Source: Isochrysis galbana (taxonomy: Eukaryota; Haptophyta; Isochrysidales; Isochrysidaceae). From it: 64,000 bases of DNA. The DNA lies in the NCBI GenBank assembly GCA_018136815.1, contig CM030940.1:239843-303842 (forward strand), written 5' to 3'. Positions 10,087 to 20,179 of this stretch are shown one piece after another. The notes beneath the pieces are model-generated. The model saw nothing but the letters and a program-made list of their open reading frames with translations. It searched no databases and was not told where the DNA came from. How positions within the stretch are numbered: the stretch's first letter is position 1; every line of letters begins with the position of its first letter. The position numbers and the translations under genes are program-made.

Positions 10087-13000
10087 TCACACCTCACGCT
10101 CGTCCTCCGCGTGCGGCTGCAGGATGTTGGCAATGTAATCTTGGAAGTTGGACTCGCCCAGGTACTCGTGAGGCGTGCGCTCCGCGGCCTGCGCATCCGG
10201 GAAGGAGGAGTATTGGGATGATGCAGCCCATGTGTGTGCGAAGCTCACCAAAAGTTCAAGGCAGGTGCACGTCCGGATCGGATTCTCTTTGCGAACGGCA
10301 CTATAAAACGGGTAAGCGAGCAGGCATCACTGTCACCTGCAAGAGGCGAGTGAAGTGTGGATAGACCTCGTGCGGCTCCATATTCAGGTCGAAACCTAGC
10401 TCGACGTATGCTGACCATTCGGACCTGGTCACATGGATTAGGGCAGCGCGTTGAAGTTTAAGAAAGAATGGGGTCGGCGACACGCGGCAAGGGGTTGGGC
10501 GGGGCCGTACAAAATCCTAGGCGGAGCTGCGGCGACCGGCTGCATGGTGGTCGGGATGGCCGAGTCTGGGGACTCACGAGCCCACATTACGCATCAGGGC
10601 ATGGGAGAGATTTGCATCTTAGGGGGCGCAGCTTAGGACGGTGTGCATGGCAAGGAGCCCCCAGCATGGTGGATATGCGGTGAGGCCCACCGAAAGATTG
10701 TTGCCCTAGGGATGGAGTAATTCTTCTCGACCAACTCGAGCAGCCCGGGCAACAGTTCCGGCTCGTTCCACTTCGCGGCAAGGACAAGGCAGACGGCGGC
10801 CATAAGCTTCCGGTTGGGCTTGTGCACCACGCGTCGCAGAACGAGCTTTTCGAGGTACACATGGGCGAGCGCCGCGGTGGCAAGCTCGCCGTCGAGAGCA
10901 GCCACCCACTCGTGCATGGATTGCTTGGAGGCGCGAAGTTTTGATAGGGTGAAGCCGCGCGACACCCACTGGTGCTTGAGCGCCCATCTGCCCACCCCGA
11001 GGGTTTGGGTGTGAGCCAGAGGCGTGAGCTATGGGGCACACAGTTCTCGATGGCTAGCGCGTGAAGCCGGTGAGCATGCCAGAGGGCCTTCCGGGGAGAC
11101 GACGTACTGTTCGTTGAGCTGCGCTTTGAGCGCACGAGGCTTCACGTACGGCACGACGCTCTCGACGAAGCCAGGCAAGTTCATAACCATCCGCGCTTTG
11201 CCAGACCTGCATGGAGGGGCGATATGTGTTGTGGCTGCGGCATGGCGCGGAGGGCTCGTATCTGGCGTGTTCGCCATCGTGCGTGCGGTGCACCGCAGCG
11301 TTGCGATGGCGAGGCTGCCACGCACTGCAGTGTGGGATCATCGAGGAAAAAGGGGTCGTAGCGAGCCGGGCCCGCAGCGAAGCGTCCTGGTCTCCATCTC
11401 GGCGGTGGCCGATGCAGTGACCCAATCCCGACACCAATGTCGAGCTTGTGCTGTCCATAATCGGCGTCGCCGTTATTCGGCGAGATGAGGAAGCCATACG
11501 AGACGCCTTTGAGCTTGACGTCCGAATAGCTCTCTACGAGACACCACGGCCGCTCAAGTTTGCGCTGGCGGGAAGAGCGATGGGCTGGCATGCACAAGTG
11601 ACGACCCTCACAACACCGAGCGGAGGAGCAAGGGTGGCATGCGCGTGCCGCATGAGAGACGGGAGCGCCGCGACACCAACCCGGGCCCACCCACCCAATG
11701 AGCCAACCGTGTGCCACACACACAGCACGAGATGTGCCGATCATTAGAAGAGGGGTGGCGAACAGCCCCTCAAATGATTGGGGCGGCACAGCACCTTCAA
11801 ACTGATCCGCTGACTCATCTTCCATGTTGGCCGGTTTCAAAAGCGCGCCCTCGTCGCTGCCATTTGGCGGCCCCAAACCTTCGCCGGAAGCGTGCACCGT
11901 GCCTGTGGTGACCAAGGCACCGTCGATGTCGGCGGCGCCGCCCAAGGGCGCGATGCGCTTCGACCGCTTCTGTGCAGCCTGCAGCGGGGACACGGGGGTG
12001 GTGGCTGGTTGAGTCGCTGGTTGAGCAGAAGGGAAGCTAGTACGGCTTACCCCACGTCGCAGAAGGCGGCTCACCTGCATCTGGCGCTGCCGTTGAAGAT
12101 GCACGAGCTGCGACACAAACGGCGTCGTCTCCGGGCCACGCCTCCGAGCGCGCTCTTGATCCTCACGGACCTGAGGAGGGAGGTACAAGAGTGATGCGTC
12201 CATCGGCACCCCAAGTTGCAGGACAACGAGCAAGTCGCAGTCATGCACGTGTGGGGACGCCGACGTAGGCGCTTGCACGCGACGTGCCAGGGTGATGGTG
12301 CCACTCTCACAAATGGTAGTATCGAGAAGGCTGCAATCGGCAGCGCGCCGGCGCCGGGTGTCAAGAGAAGGCGCGCTCCGAGCACAGCCTCGGGAGCATC
12401 CTCGCTAGCCACGTGGGTGTGCCCGTCTAGGCCCCCGCCGCCTGCTGCCGCCCCCGCCAAGTAGCTACTCCCGGTCCCCGAGACGGCCACGCCGGACGAT
12501 GCACCGCGCTCTTGTACCACGCCTGCGTTGCCCGGAGGCAACGCGCGCGTAGCCGCACCAATCGCTCGCACGCGCGTGATATCAAGCACCCGTAAGCTCG
12601 CACTGCGCCCACTCAGAGCGCTGCCCTCGCTGCCAATTGCCCGCGGTCGAAACATCGAAGGCAAACTACTGCTGCGTCTTGCACCGTTCGGCGAGCAGTT
12701 CCGGCTACACGATGGTGACGCGCACAGCTGCTTGGTGCCGTCCTCCGCCGCAGGCGCGCCCTCCTTGCACTTGTCAGCGGAAGCATCAGGCGAAGCCGCC
12801 ACCTCCGCGGCGATGTGCACTGCTGCCGGACAAGTCCCGTGCGCATCCAAGCTTGCGACACGTCGAAAGGAGGCGGCCTCTAGCTCCCTGCCCGCGGCTC
12901 CAATGGAGCACACAGAAGCAGCCGCACGCATCGCATCGGAGCTGGCACCCTCGATCACGAACGGCCCGTCAATGTTTTGTCTCCGCTCAGAAGTGATGCA

Positions 13001-13531
13001 GCTCATCGGCGACATGGAAGGCGGAACCAAACCCATCGGTGTGGGCGAGCAGAGTGTGATGGACGAGAGGAATGCGACTGCAAGAGCGCCGTCGCGCGCG
13101 GCCGCCTCGCCTTCGTCAAGCTCGACTGGCGCCAGCTTGGAGAGGCTCGACCGATTCGAGACCGCCATGGTCTCCGCGGAGAGTTGCGCGTTCGTGAGCG
13201 CGGGAGAGTAGCGCACAGAGGTGGCCGCCGACGGCGCGCCACCCTCGAGCAGCAGGCATCGCGCCGAGGCGGCCGAGCCATCGTTATGCTCGTCATCTAA
13301 CTCGATTTGGCAGCTCGACGCGCAACATGAGAGACCGGCATGCGAGCTAGAAGCAGTGCCCGCCTTTGAGGCGCGCGAGTGAACGATGTGCGACGGCTCG
13401 GCCACCAGCCGGATCGACGAGAGGAACGCCTGTGCGCGCGACGGGTTGGCGACGTCAGGCGGGGGCAGATGGCGGCGCGCATGACCGCGGCAGGTTAGCG
13501 AGACAGCCCCGTCTTTGCTGGACTGCCGCAT
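10087..13531 (-). CDS. CABLES-like protein with C-terminal cyclin-type domain
   Basis: Model on the minus strand: exons 13531-12311, 12170-11326, 11206-11108, 10987-10691, 10424-10337, 10284-10087. Borders are GT-AG, phases agree at every join, and the frame ends in TGA; 915 residues. An optional 159-base intron (11723-11565) would remove 53 cysteine-rich residues. From memory, blocks match CDK5-and-ABL1-substrate (CABLES) proteins in order: AFLSSI-type motifs (residues 35-40 and 153-158), PIAAFSILPF, GVSYGFLISP, YDPFFLDDP, SVVPYVKP, then the cyclin-like region LSKLRASKQ, AHVYLEKLVL, NRKLMAAVCLVLAAK and MEPHEVYPHFTRL. CABLES proteins link cyclin-dependent kinases to other regulators, so a cell-cycle adaptor role is inferred. 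About 58 residues follow the usual CABLES end; exon 6 is supported by phase and lack of stops only. Confidence 0.8.
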
Positions 13532-14274
13532 GCCGATTTAGCCGGCAGGCGTGGGCATATTGAGGAGCATGCCTCCCCTCTCAACCCCCCGCCTCCCCCA
13601 ATTCCACGACCTCTCCCTCCGTCTGCCACCGACTCGCCTCCCCCTCCCCCTCTCCCTTCCCCCCCTGCCCCCCTCTGCTCTCCCTCACTTGCCCCCCCTT
13701 CCTCCCTGCCCGCTATCCCGCACCCCCTCCCCTCCCCTCATCCCCCCCCCCCCCTCCACACACACACACCCCGACCCACCCCCACCCCCACACCCCTTTA
13801 CCTCCTTCTCCCCCCCCTTCCACTTCACCTGTGCTGCCACCAGCTCCGCTACAGAGGAGAAGCCACACGAGCAGGTGCACGGGCACCCCGGCGAGCACGA
13901 GGCGCCGCAGCCCGCCCGCGGTCCGCCGTAGCCAGCCCCTCCACACCGCGCGGCCCCCACAGCCCCCACAGACCCCATCGCCGACGGCCGCAGCCGCTCT
14001 CCTCCCCCACACAGCAGCAGGTCCTCCCTCCCCGCCCCCCTCTCCGCCTCCCCGCCCCCCCTTCCGCCCCCCCTCTCCTTCTCTCGGTGTATTCATGTGA
14101 ATACTCCCTAAAGTAGTAAGTAGTGGATTCATGTGAATACGTGGGCGTGGGTCGAGACTCGCACTCCCACGCCCGCGATGGGCCTGCCGTCGAGCTGACC
14201 TTCCCCCCATCCCTGGTCGCCAGGCAGACAGAGGCCTCTGGGAGGCTCCCATGGCCAGCGAGGCAAGCGTGGGA
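13532..14274. other. C-rich low-complexity DNA upstream of the CABLES-like gene
   Basis: Dominated by C and CT runs (13563-13830), then GC-rich sequence. ATTCATGTGAATAC occurs twice (about 14090-14104 and 14128-14141) and is nearly palindromic. Open frames here are driven by composition. The promoter of the minus-strand gene should lie in this stretch, but no TATA box is evident. Confidence 0.5.
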
Positions 14275-15210
14275 GAAAAAAAATCTTCTTAAAAATCACC
14301 GCTGCATACGTGCATGTGTTGTATTCCTGCCCATCTGAAGGCTGTAGGCATGAATATTCGTGTAAGGTACGCGCTCACAATTACAATTGAACAGTTCCCC
14401 GTGTTGCCACTGACGCACAAGACACACAGATTCGGATTCCCCATGGTCTCAAGTCCAGGTTCGCAGATTTTGGTCTCGAAATTTGCGATTCGAATTTTGT
14501 TTTTGCTGTTACTATAATTGTGGGCTCGTTTAAGGTAATAAACCGGCATGACTTCGACTTCTCGTTCCGCAGTCGCTCTGCGAGACTCTCTCTCTCTCTC
14601 TCTCTCCGTCCTCCTCTCCTCGGCCGACGGAGGGAAGTTTCGTCCAAAACATTCTCCGGTCCCAGGATGTTCCGTGGGGGTCTCTCGGTCTCTCTGCGCT
14701 CCGCGAGGGAAAGGACGCGATCTCGCTCCGAGATCAGCCTCGCGCCCTCCCACGCTGCCCCGCCGTGCCCTCGGTCCCTCGCCCCCCCGCGGCAGGTTCT
14801 TCCTCTCGGCGTGCCATCCGTCGCCTCCGGCCGTTATATTATTCCCCCCCCCGCGCGAGGTTCTTCTCCTCCGCGCGCGGTTCGTTTCCTCCGGCCGTCG
14901 TTCGTCCCCCCCCCCCCGCGCGCGCTGTTCCCCCCCCCTCGCTTCGATTCCTCTCGCGATTCCTTCGATGATTGCCTCCATCTCGTCCGTTCTTCTTCGC
15001 GATTCTCGCGGAGGGGGCACCGATGTTTAACGTTAGTTTCGCCGCGTTTTCGGTGAAAGAAAGGAAGAACGAATGGCACGCGCCTCGCGTCTCGCGTCTT
15101 GTTTCGTCGCCCCTTGCTCGTTGCTTGTCTAGAAGGTCTCTCCGCACATCGCCTTCTTCCCCCGGCGCGATTTTGGATCTCTCCTCGACCCTCCGCGTTG
15201 GCTTCAGCGG
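14275..15210 (-). mobile_element. Retroelement copy ending in the T-run tail
   Basis: On the minus strand the segment ends TTAAGAAGATTTTTTTT (14275-14290), the tail seen on LINE copies. Part of the body (14320-14520) is related to 60860-61080 in the other orientation, including a shared NFETKI...NPNL frame. The distal part is rich in CG and CT runs. The 5' limit is set only by the start of LINE sequence at 15211, and no target duplication was found. Confidence 0.5.
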
Positions 15211-17464
15211 CCTTTCTGGGAAGGGCTAGAAAACGACTCCTTCTGGGAGAAGCTATACGCAAAGCTTAAGAAAAAGGTCGCAACATGGAGAGGTCTGAAG
15301 AGTCTCTCCATTCACGGGAGGACGCTACTAGTGAACTTCATAATCTACGGGACGCCGAGATATTGGCTATCCACGTCCACTCCTCCGGCATGGTTCATGG
15401 AGGCCATAGACTCGGACGTGCAAACTATACTGTGGGATAGGTCTCCCCGACTTCAGGCGGACGAACTAGGCTCCTCGCAAGAGGGTCGGAAATGGATAAC
15501 CCTTCCGGCATATCCAAGGGTAGGCACAAGCGAGGACGGGCCCCTATTGGGGGTCGGACTACTTCCCATGGCCGAACACACGAGGGCGCTCCAAGCGATA
15601 CGGATAGTCCGATATCTAAACCCGTCAATGGCGGAATGGAAGATAGTCTTGGATCAATGGTTCAGCCGCACCCCCTTAGGGCGAGCGGCGGTCTTTTCGA
15701 AGGTCGACTCGAAGAGCCTCACGGCTAGCATTCGCGGCAATAACACGCTCCCGGCCTTCTGGAAGCACGCGCTGGAAAACTTCAGAAGGATCAAATTCCT
15801 TAGGGGAGAAATCACACGAGAAGGCACTCAGGGCTCCCCGATATGGCACAATCTTTTCCACAAGCCTCCGGCTATTCATCACTCACATAGGTCGAAATGG
15901 GAGTCTCTACAGACAGTTATCGTTCACAACACCATAAACCCGGATACGGGGGACGTTTACACTATGGAAGAATGCGCGGCTTACTTGCCGGACGGAGAAC
16001 GTTGGATACGCCATAGGGGAAATTACATATCGGTAGGCCCCTTTCTTAAGTCGTGGGAAAAGATTTCTGAGTGGACGAGATCAAGACTAATACATACCAT
16101 TTTCGATTATATGAACCTTCTTAGAAAACAAGCGAAGATTCCGCCCCCGGCTCCAGAGGAGCAAGAGATAGTCCCTCAGGAAGATCCGGACGCACACGAT
16201 CTAGGCGAGATCCTAGTGGACATTAACCATAACTTTTATCTGCGCCGAAGAGGCGACTACCACAAAGTCCAGCTCAATGTCATGGGAGAGCCCCACATCC
16301 ACGAGCGGATTAGCCCGCAACTACTGCCCGACGAACTATACACCCCGCTGAAGTGGGGACGTGCGTACGACGGCCCGGCGGAAACGGCGTACCCGTTACC
16401 TCAAGAATACATGCTAAACGGCACGCGTACAACACTAGAGGGTGTAAGTGTCAGGGACTTGACTAAAGCGTTCCTCGCCTTGAGGAAAACCAAAACACAA
16501 AAATCCACACTAAGATGGGAAAAAAGGTTACCGGTCCTCTCGGGAAAGTGGAAACAAATATCGCAATTATATAAATATAACTTTTTGACGCCTAGAGACT
16601 CTTATATGCATTTCAAACATGTCCTACATAGGAGGCTAGCTACAGCTAACCGCTTTGCTGACGATCCAACATGCCGCTTTTGCGGCATAGCCCCTGAAAG
16701 CTCCACCCACCTGGCCTCATGTATCGCGACGGAGCGCATCTTTGAATTCATAGAAGGACTTCTGGGGATTAGCCTTAGGCCGGGATCCGAAACAACCCAA
16801 CGACTTTTCTGCTATCAAGTGGACAGACCGCACCCCTCCTCGGGATACCTAGGCATCCTGGCGTGGAGGTACATCCTAACTGACTTTTATAACATCCAAT
16901 ATGGTAACGCGGACGGCAGGTCCGTTAGGTCGATCTTAAGGGCGATCCTTGCGAGATACCACCTATTAGTAACGGCGAAAGTCGGGTTCTTTCAGAGGCT
17001 GAAAAAACAACGAGAGAATATGGGGCTACACGCCCCGAGTAACAAACACATTAAGAAATTGATAAGTCCGCTCTACACGGTGGACAAGGAGTTCAACCTA
17101 GGAACATCGGAAGACCTCCTGCAGGCGGCGAGAGGTCTAGACATACGTAACATCACCTAAGGCACTTAATACCGCGTCTTAGAAGAAACCGCGGAGGATA
17201 TCAATGATGATCCCACGATATACAATAGAAGGCAACCCGAATTAACACTAGCACAAAGGACGAATCACAGTCTCCAGCCCCCTTCTCTCCAACTCCCGGC
17301 CGAAGCAGCGCGCGCGGCCTCCCCGGAACCAGCTTCTCCGATAAAGAGGGAACTGGGAAAGGGGGAGGGGGTTGTCAGGGGTTAAGGTTGGGTAGTAGGG
17401 AGGTACACTAGCACACTGCCTCACGCCGCACGAGTAGCGGGGAATTTTAAGAAGATTTTTTTTT
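15211..17464 (+). mobile_element. 5'-truncated LINE copy with intact C-terminal ORF and 3' tail
   Basis: An open frame from 15211 to the stop at 17158-17160 (649 residues) encodes the region after the reverse transcriptase of the LINE family, including a zinc finger of form C-x2-C-x8-H-x3-C (CRFCGIAPESSTHLASC, 16672-16722). A 300-base 3' untranslated part ends GAAGA plus nine T. It aligns closely with the minus-strand copy at 57951-60096. The start at CCTTTCTGGG overlaps by about 13 bases the end of the fragment at 6955-8274, so the two may be halves of one insertion. The open frame suggests recent arrival. Confidence 0.9.
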
Positions 17465-17469
17465 CTTCT

Positions 17470-17846
17470 CCCTGTCGTATGTTTATATTGTTCTGAAATG
17501 CATCACGTATCTTGGAGGGAGGAAGGACAGGAGGGGACTGCGACACCCTCGCGACGGAGGTGGAGGTGGGGGGCGGGGTCCTTATAAATCCACTTATGAT
17601 GTCTTCATTGAATTGGGATAAATTCCGTTCCTTCGTGCTTAGCAGCAAGGAGTCAAACCACCGGTATACATGGGTGAAACCTCTAATCATCAAAGTTCTA
17701 AGCTGTTTCTGAATTTGGTCGAGTTCTTTGTATACAACGTCGACCCCAGGGCCTTCGAATCTCCATCCATTGCTATCTCGGCGCAATAACACGCATTCAG
17801 TGTCGCAATCGGTGGGCAAAGCATACGCTGAATCTTGAACGTTCAT
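17470..17846 (-). CDS. Hypothetical protein, cut at its 3' end by a LINE
   Basis: ATG at 17844-17846 opens a minus-strand frame of about 125 residues (starts MNVQDSAYALPTDC) before it runs into the LINE tail; the frame as read ends at 17421 inside LINE sequence, so the true C-terminus is lost. It contains a charged helical stretch (KELDQIQKQLRTLMIRG) and then a proline/serine-rich part. Base composition is richer in A and T than neighbouring genes. I recognise no family. It may be a foreign or selfish gene, or chance. Confidence 0.4.
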
Positions 17847-17987
17847 GCCCGGCGCCCCCTTGTTCGTGTCAGAGGGACAAAAAAAATCTTCCCCCCGCTC
17901 ACAAGGGACTCGGTGACCCTTTTATGACCCGACATGCTGCTTACCATACACGCAGTAGAATAATTTTCCAAGGTATTGATCTCATTT

Positions 17988-18056
17988 CCCTCCGGCTCCC
18001 CCTCCGGCTCCCCCTCCGGCTCCCCCTCCGGCTCCCCCTCCGGCTCCCCCTCCGGT
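17988..18056 (+). repeat. 12-base tandem repeat CCTCCGGCTCCC
   Basis: About six nearly exact copies in the region downstream of the GNAT stop codon. Confidence 0.9.
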
Positions 18057-18069
18057 CACGCCGCCTTCG

Positions 18070-18471
18070 TCACAGACTGACAACCATGTGCACCACCGCT
18101 TTCTCGCCGAGCCAAGGATGTCTCAAACGAAGGGAGGGGGCCTCGAGCCGACGGGGAACTCCACTGCGGGCTACCCGGAAGCCCACGCGATGATACAACG
18201 AGACGGGCCCCGACTCGAGCAACGTCCACAACCACAGGCGCCGCATCCCTAGCTCACGAGCGACACGCATCGCTTCCCGTAACAAAGCCCTCCCAACGCC
18301 TTGACCGCGCCAATCGGGGGTCACCCAAAAGTCGCACAGCTCGCCCGAGCGCCCACCCGACAGCAGGTTCACGCGCACCAAGCCCTTCGTCGAAGCAACG
18401 GCGAACGCTCCTTTCGCGGGGCGCGAGTAAGACGGTGGGATATCGGCGCTCCAGTGCGAAAAGGGCACCAC
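18070..18471 (-). CDS. GNAT-family N-acetyltransferase
   Basis: The 133-residue frame holds the GNAT core: a beta strand CDFWVTPDW, then the acetyl-CoA loop RGQGVGRALL (the R/Q-x-x-G-x-G/A motif is intact), the helix REAMRVARELGM, the strand RLWLWTL and the closing LYHRVGFRV. GNAT enzymes move an acetyl group from acetyl-CoA to an amine; the substrate cannot be told. The first codon as drawn is GTG and the frame is open upstream to 18507 (ALWVDEGCTWHV), so the real start or an upstream exon lies further right, perhaps at the AG acceptor near 18508. A partial duplicate sits at 18572-18674. About 180 bases past the stop, a minus-strand GGAAGATTTTTTTT (17879-17892) resembles the retroelement tail, hinting at a retrocopied gene. 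Confidence 0.8.
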   Translation of the reverse strand: MVPFSHWSADIPPSYSRPAKGAFAVASTKGLVRVNLLSGGRSGELCDFWVTPDWRGQGVGRALLREAMRVARELGMRRLWLWTLLESGPVSLYHRVGFRVARSGVPRRLEAPSLRLRHPWLGEKAVVHMVVSL

Positions 18472-18571
18472 GTGCCACGTGCATCCTTCGTCGACCCAAA
18501 GAGCCGCCTACCTGTCCTAACCCGAATTTTATGGCGAGGGGGGACGACCCGCATCGCGTTCTTTTGGGAGC

Positions 18572-18674
18572 GACTCGAGTAACGTCCACAACCACAGGCG
18601 CCGCATCCCTAGCTCACGAGCGACACGCACCGCTTCCCGTAACAAAGCGCTCCCAACGCCTGGACCGCACCAAT
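18572..18674 (-). pseudogene. Partial duplicate of the GNAT core
   Basis: About 105 bases repeat 18212-18322 with few changes, covering GVGRALLREAMRVARELGM and RLWLWTLLES. The Q/R start of the acetyl-CoA loop is changed and no full domain surrounds it. It may be the remnant of a tandem duplication. Confidence 0.8.
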
Positions 18675-18689
18675 CTCCGTCCCCCTCCG

Positions 18690-18795
18690 GCATCTCCCCC
18701 CCCGTCCCTCCGGCATCTCCCTTCCTTCTCCCCTCCTCCGGCATCTCCCCTCCTCCGGCATCTCCCCTCCTCCGGCATCTCCCCTCCTCCGGCAT
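18690..18795 (+). repeat. CTCCGGCATCTCCC microsatellite-like repeat
   Basis: Six or so units of CTCCGGCATCTCCC with length variation. Confidence 0.8.
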
Positions 18796-18861
18796 GGCGC
18801 TAATCCTCATAAAAAAAATAGAGGTCTCAAAAAAAAATGTTGCCATGAATACAACACACAA

Positions 18862-19083
18862 ATGGCGGACGAAGAAATCTTGAAGAAAATCAAGAGTTAT
18901 GAGTTGATTAAACAGTCTAGCAAAGAGGCTATGGAGCTATCCAAACTCATTCTTGATATACTTCGTCCAAATCAGGACATCCAATCGGAAGTTAAACTAT
19001 TAAAACTGAAAATAGAGGGTTATCAAGCAAACATCCGCCTAGCGGAAGCTGAACTAAAACGACTCAGGCGACAAATAAGGTAA
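18862..19083 (+). CDS. Small AT-rich coiled-coil ORF, 73 residues
   Basis: ATG at 18862 after an A-rich leader (CACACAAATGG) opens a complete frame to a TAA at 19081-19083. The product is strongly helical and charged: MADEEILKKIKSYELIK at the start and RLAEAELKRLRRQIR at the end, with heptad-like leucine/isoleucine spacing. It is visibly more AT-rich than the surrounding DNA, which argues for a different origin such as a virus or plasmid. No family is recognised. Confidence 0.5.
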   Translation: MADEEILKKIKSYELIKQSSKEAMELSKLILDILRPNQDIQSEVKLLKLKIEGYQANIRLAEAELKRLRRQIR

Positions 19084-19503
19084 GCGCGCCCTTTCCGACC
19101 GGGTACTTGCCCAATATAAAATTTCCAAGGGGGGCCAACGAAGGGAAGAGGCTGCCGCCGGCGGCGTCCCGCCTGGGTCGGGTGAAGGCCCTTGGTCGGG
19201 GTGGCGAGGGGGGGGGCGACCCGCATCGCGTTCTTTTGGGAGCGGACCATCGTAACGAAACGCGGGTGGAGTGTGTTTGTATTCAGTGTCTGTAGCGCAC
19301 GTCATGCCCCCCACTGCGCGTGCGCGAGCCGCTCGCGCGAGGATCAATCCGGAGGCGTCTTCCTCCCCGCGCGCTTTCTTCTTTTTTCGCCGCGCGGACT
19401 CACCCCAGCGTTTCGTTACGGGTTTTATCTAGCCGACGTTTATGACAAAAAAAAACTGGCACCGAATGAAGGCAAGGCGCCTGACGAATTCTTCGGAAGG
19501 GCC
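19084..19503. other. Intergenic DNA
   Basis: No gene recognised. CCGCATCGCGTTCTTTTGGG at 19219-19238 repeats the sequence at 18549-18568, so the duplication around the GNAT gene reaches this far. Confidence 0.5.
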
Positions 19504-19504
19504 G

Positions 19505-20179
19505 GTTCATCCGCCCACCGTTCAACGGATAACGGTCTGCCCACTTCCCGCGCCCCCTCATTTCGCAGAGGGGCAATCGAAGGGGCGTGCGATCCGATCT
19601 CGATCCTCCAACGCACAGCTCGGCGATCTCGACGGATGTGCCACTCATCATCGGCACCAATCTCGCTCTGATCTTCGATCTCGCCACTCAGATACCGAAC
19701 GGGCATCGGCGACGCCGCGGACGCCACGCGACGATCTCGCTCGTATCCCACCGGCTTTGATTGGCCAATCTCGGCAGCGTCTCATCCGCCTTCTCTCCTC
19801 AGCAGAGCCCATCGCCTCGCTCCCCTCCCGCCACCCTTGCCCCCGCTCCCCCCGCCCCCCGCTCCCCCTCCCCCCTCCCACCTCCCCCGCAAGCTCCGGG
19901 CCCGTACGCCCCGCCGTCCCCACCACACCTCCCTGCCGCTCCTCCACCCTGCCCCACTTCTCGAACCAACCTGACGACTGAAGCCCGTTCATCCCACAGG
20001 CCGCTTGCACCCCTCGCCCGCTGCAGCCATCTCCTCGCACGCAAGGCGCTCCGCTCCTGTTACCAACCGTGGCTCTCGACCTGAATCGAAAGGAAGATAG
20101 CCCTTCGGACGAGTGCTGTGTCTAGCTGCCGCTCGCCTCGACGCAAGAGCCGTTCTCAGCGGCCCACCAGAGCTCCGTC
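19505..20179 (+). repeat. Upstream half of a segmental duplication (partner 41137-41807)
   Basis: From TCATCCGCCCACCG to the start codon of the 445-residue gene, the two places agree nearly base for base with few indels. An upstream open frame (19442-19981, ending SNQPDD) is preserved in both (SNRPDD), but I see no motif and cannot say whether it is coding, untranslated or promoter. Confidence 0.85.

Noticed and set aside
12528..13211. 227-residue plus-strand ORF
   Set aside because: It is antisense to exon 1 of the CABLES-like gene, which has splice and family support.
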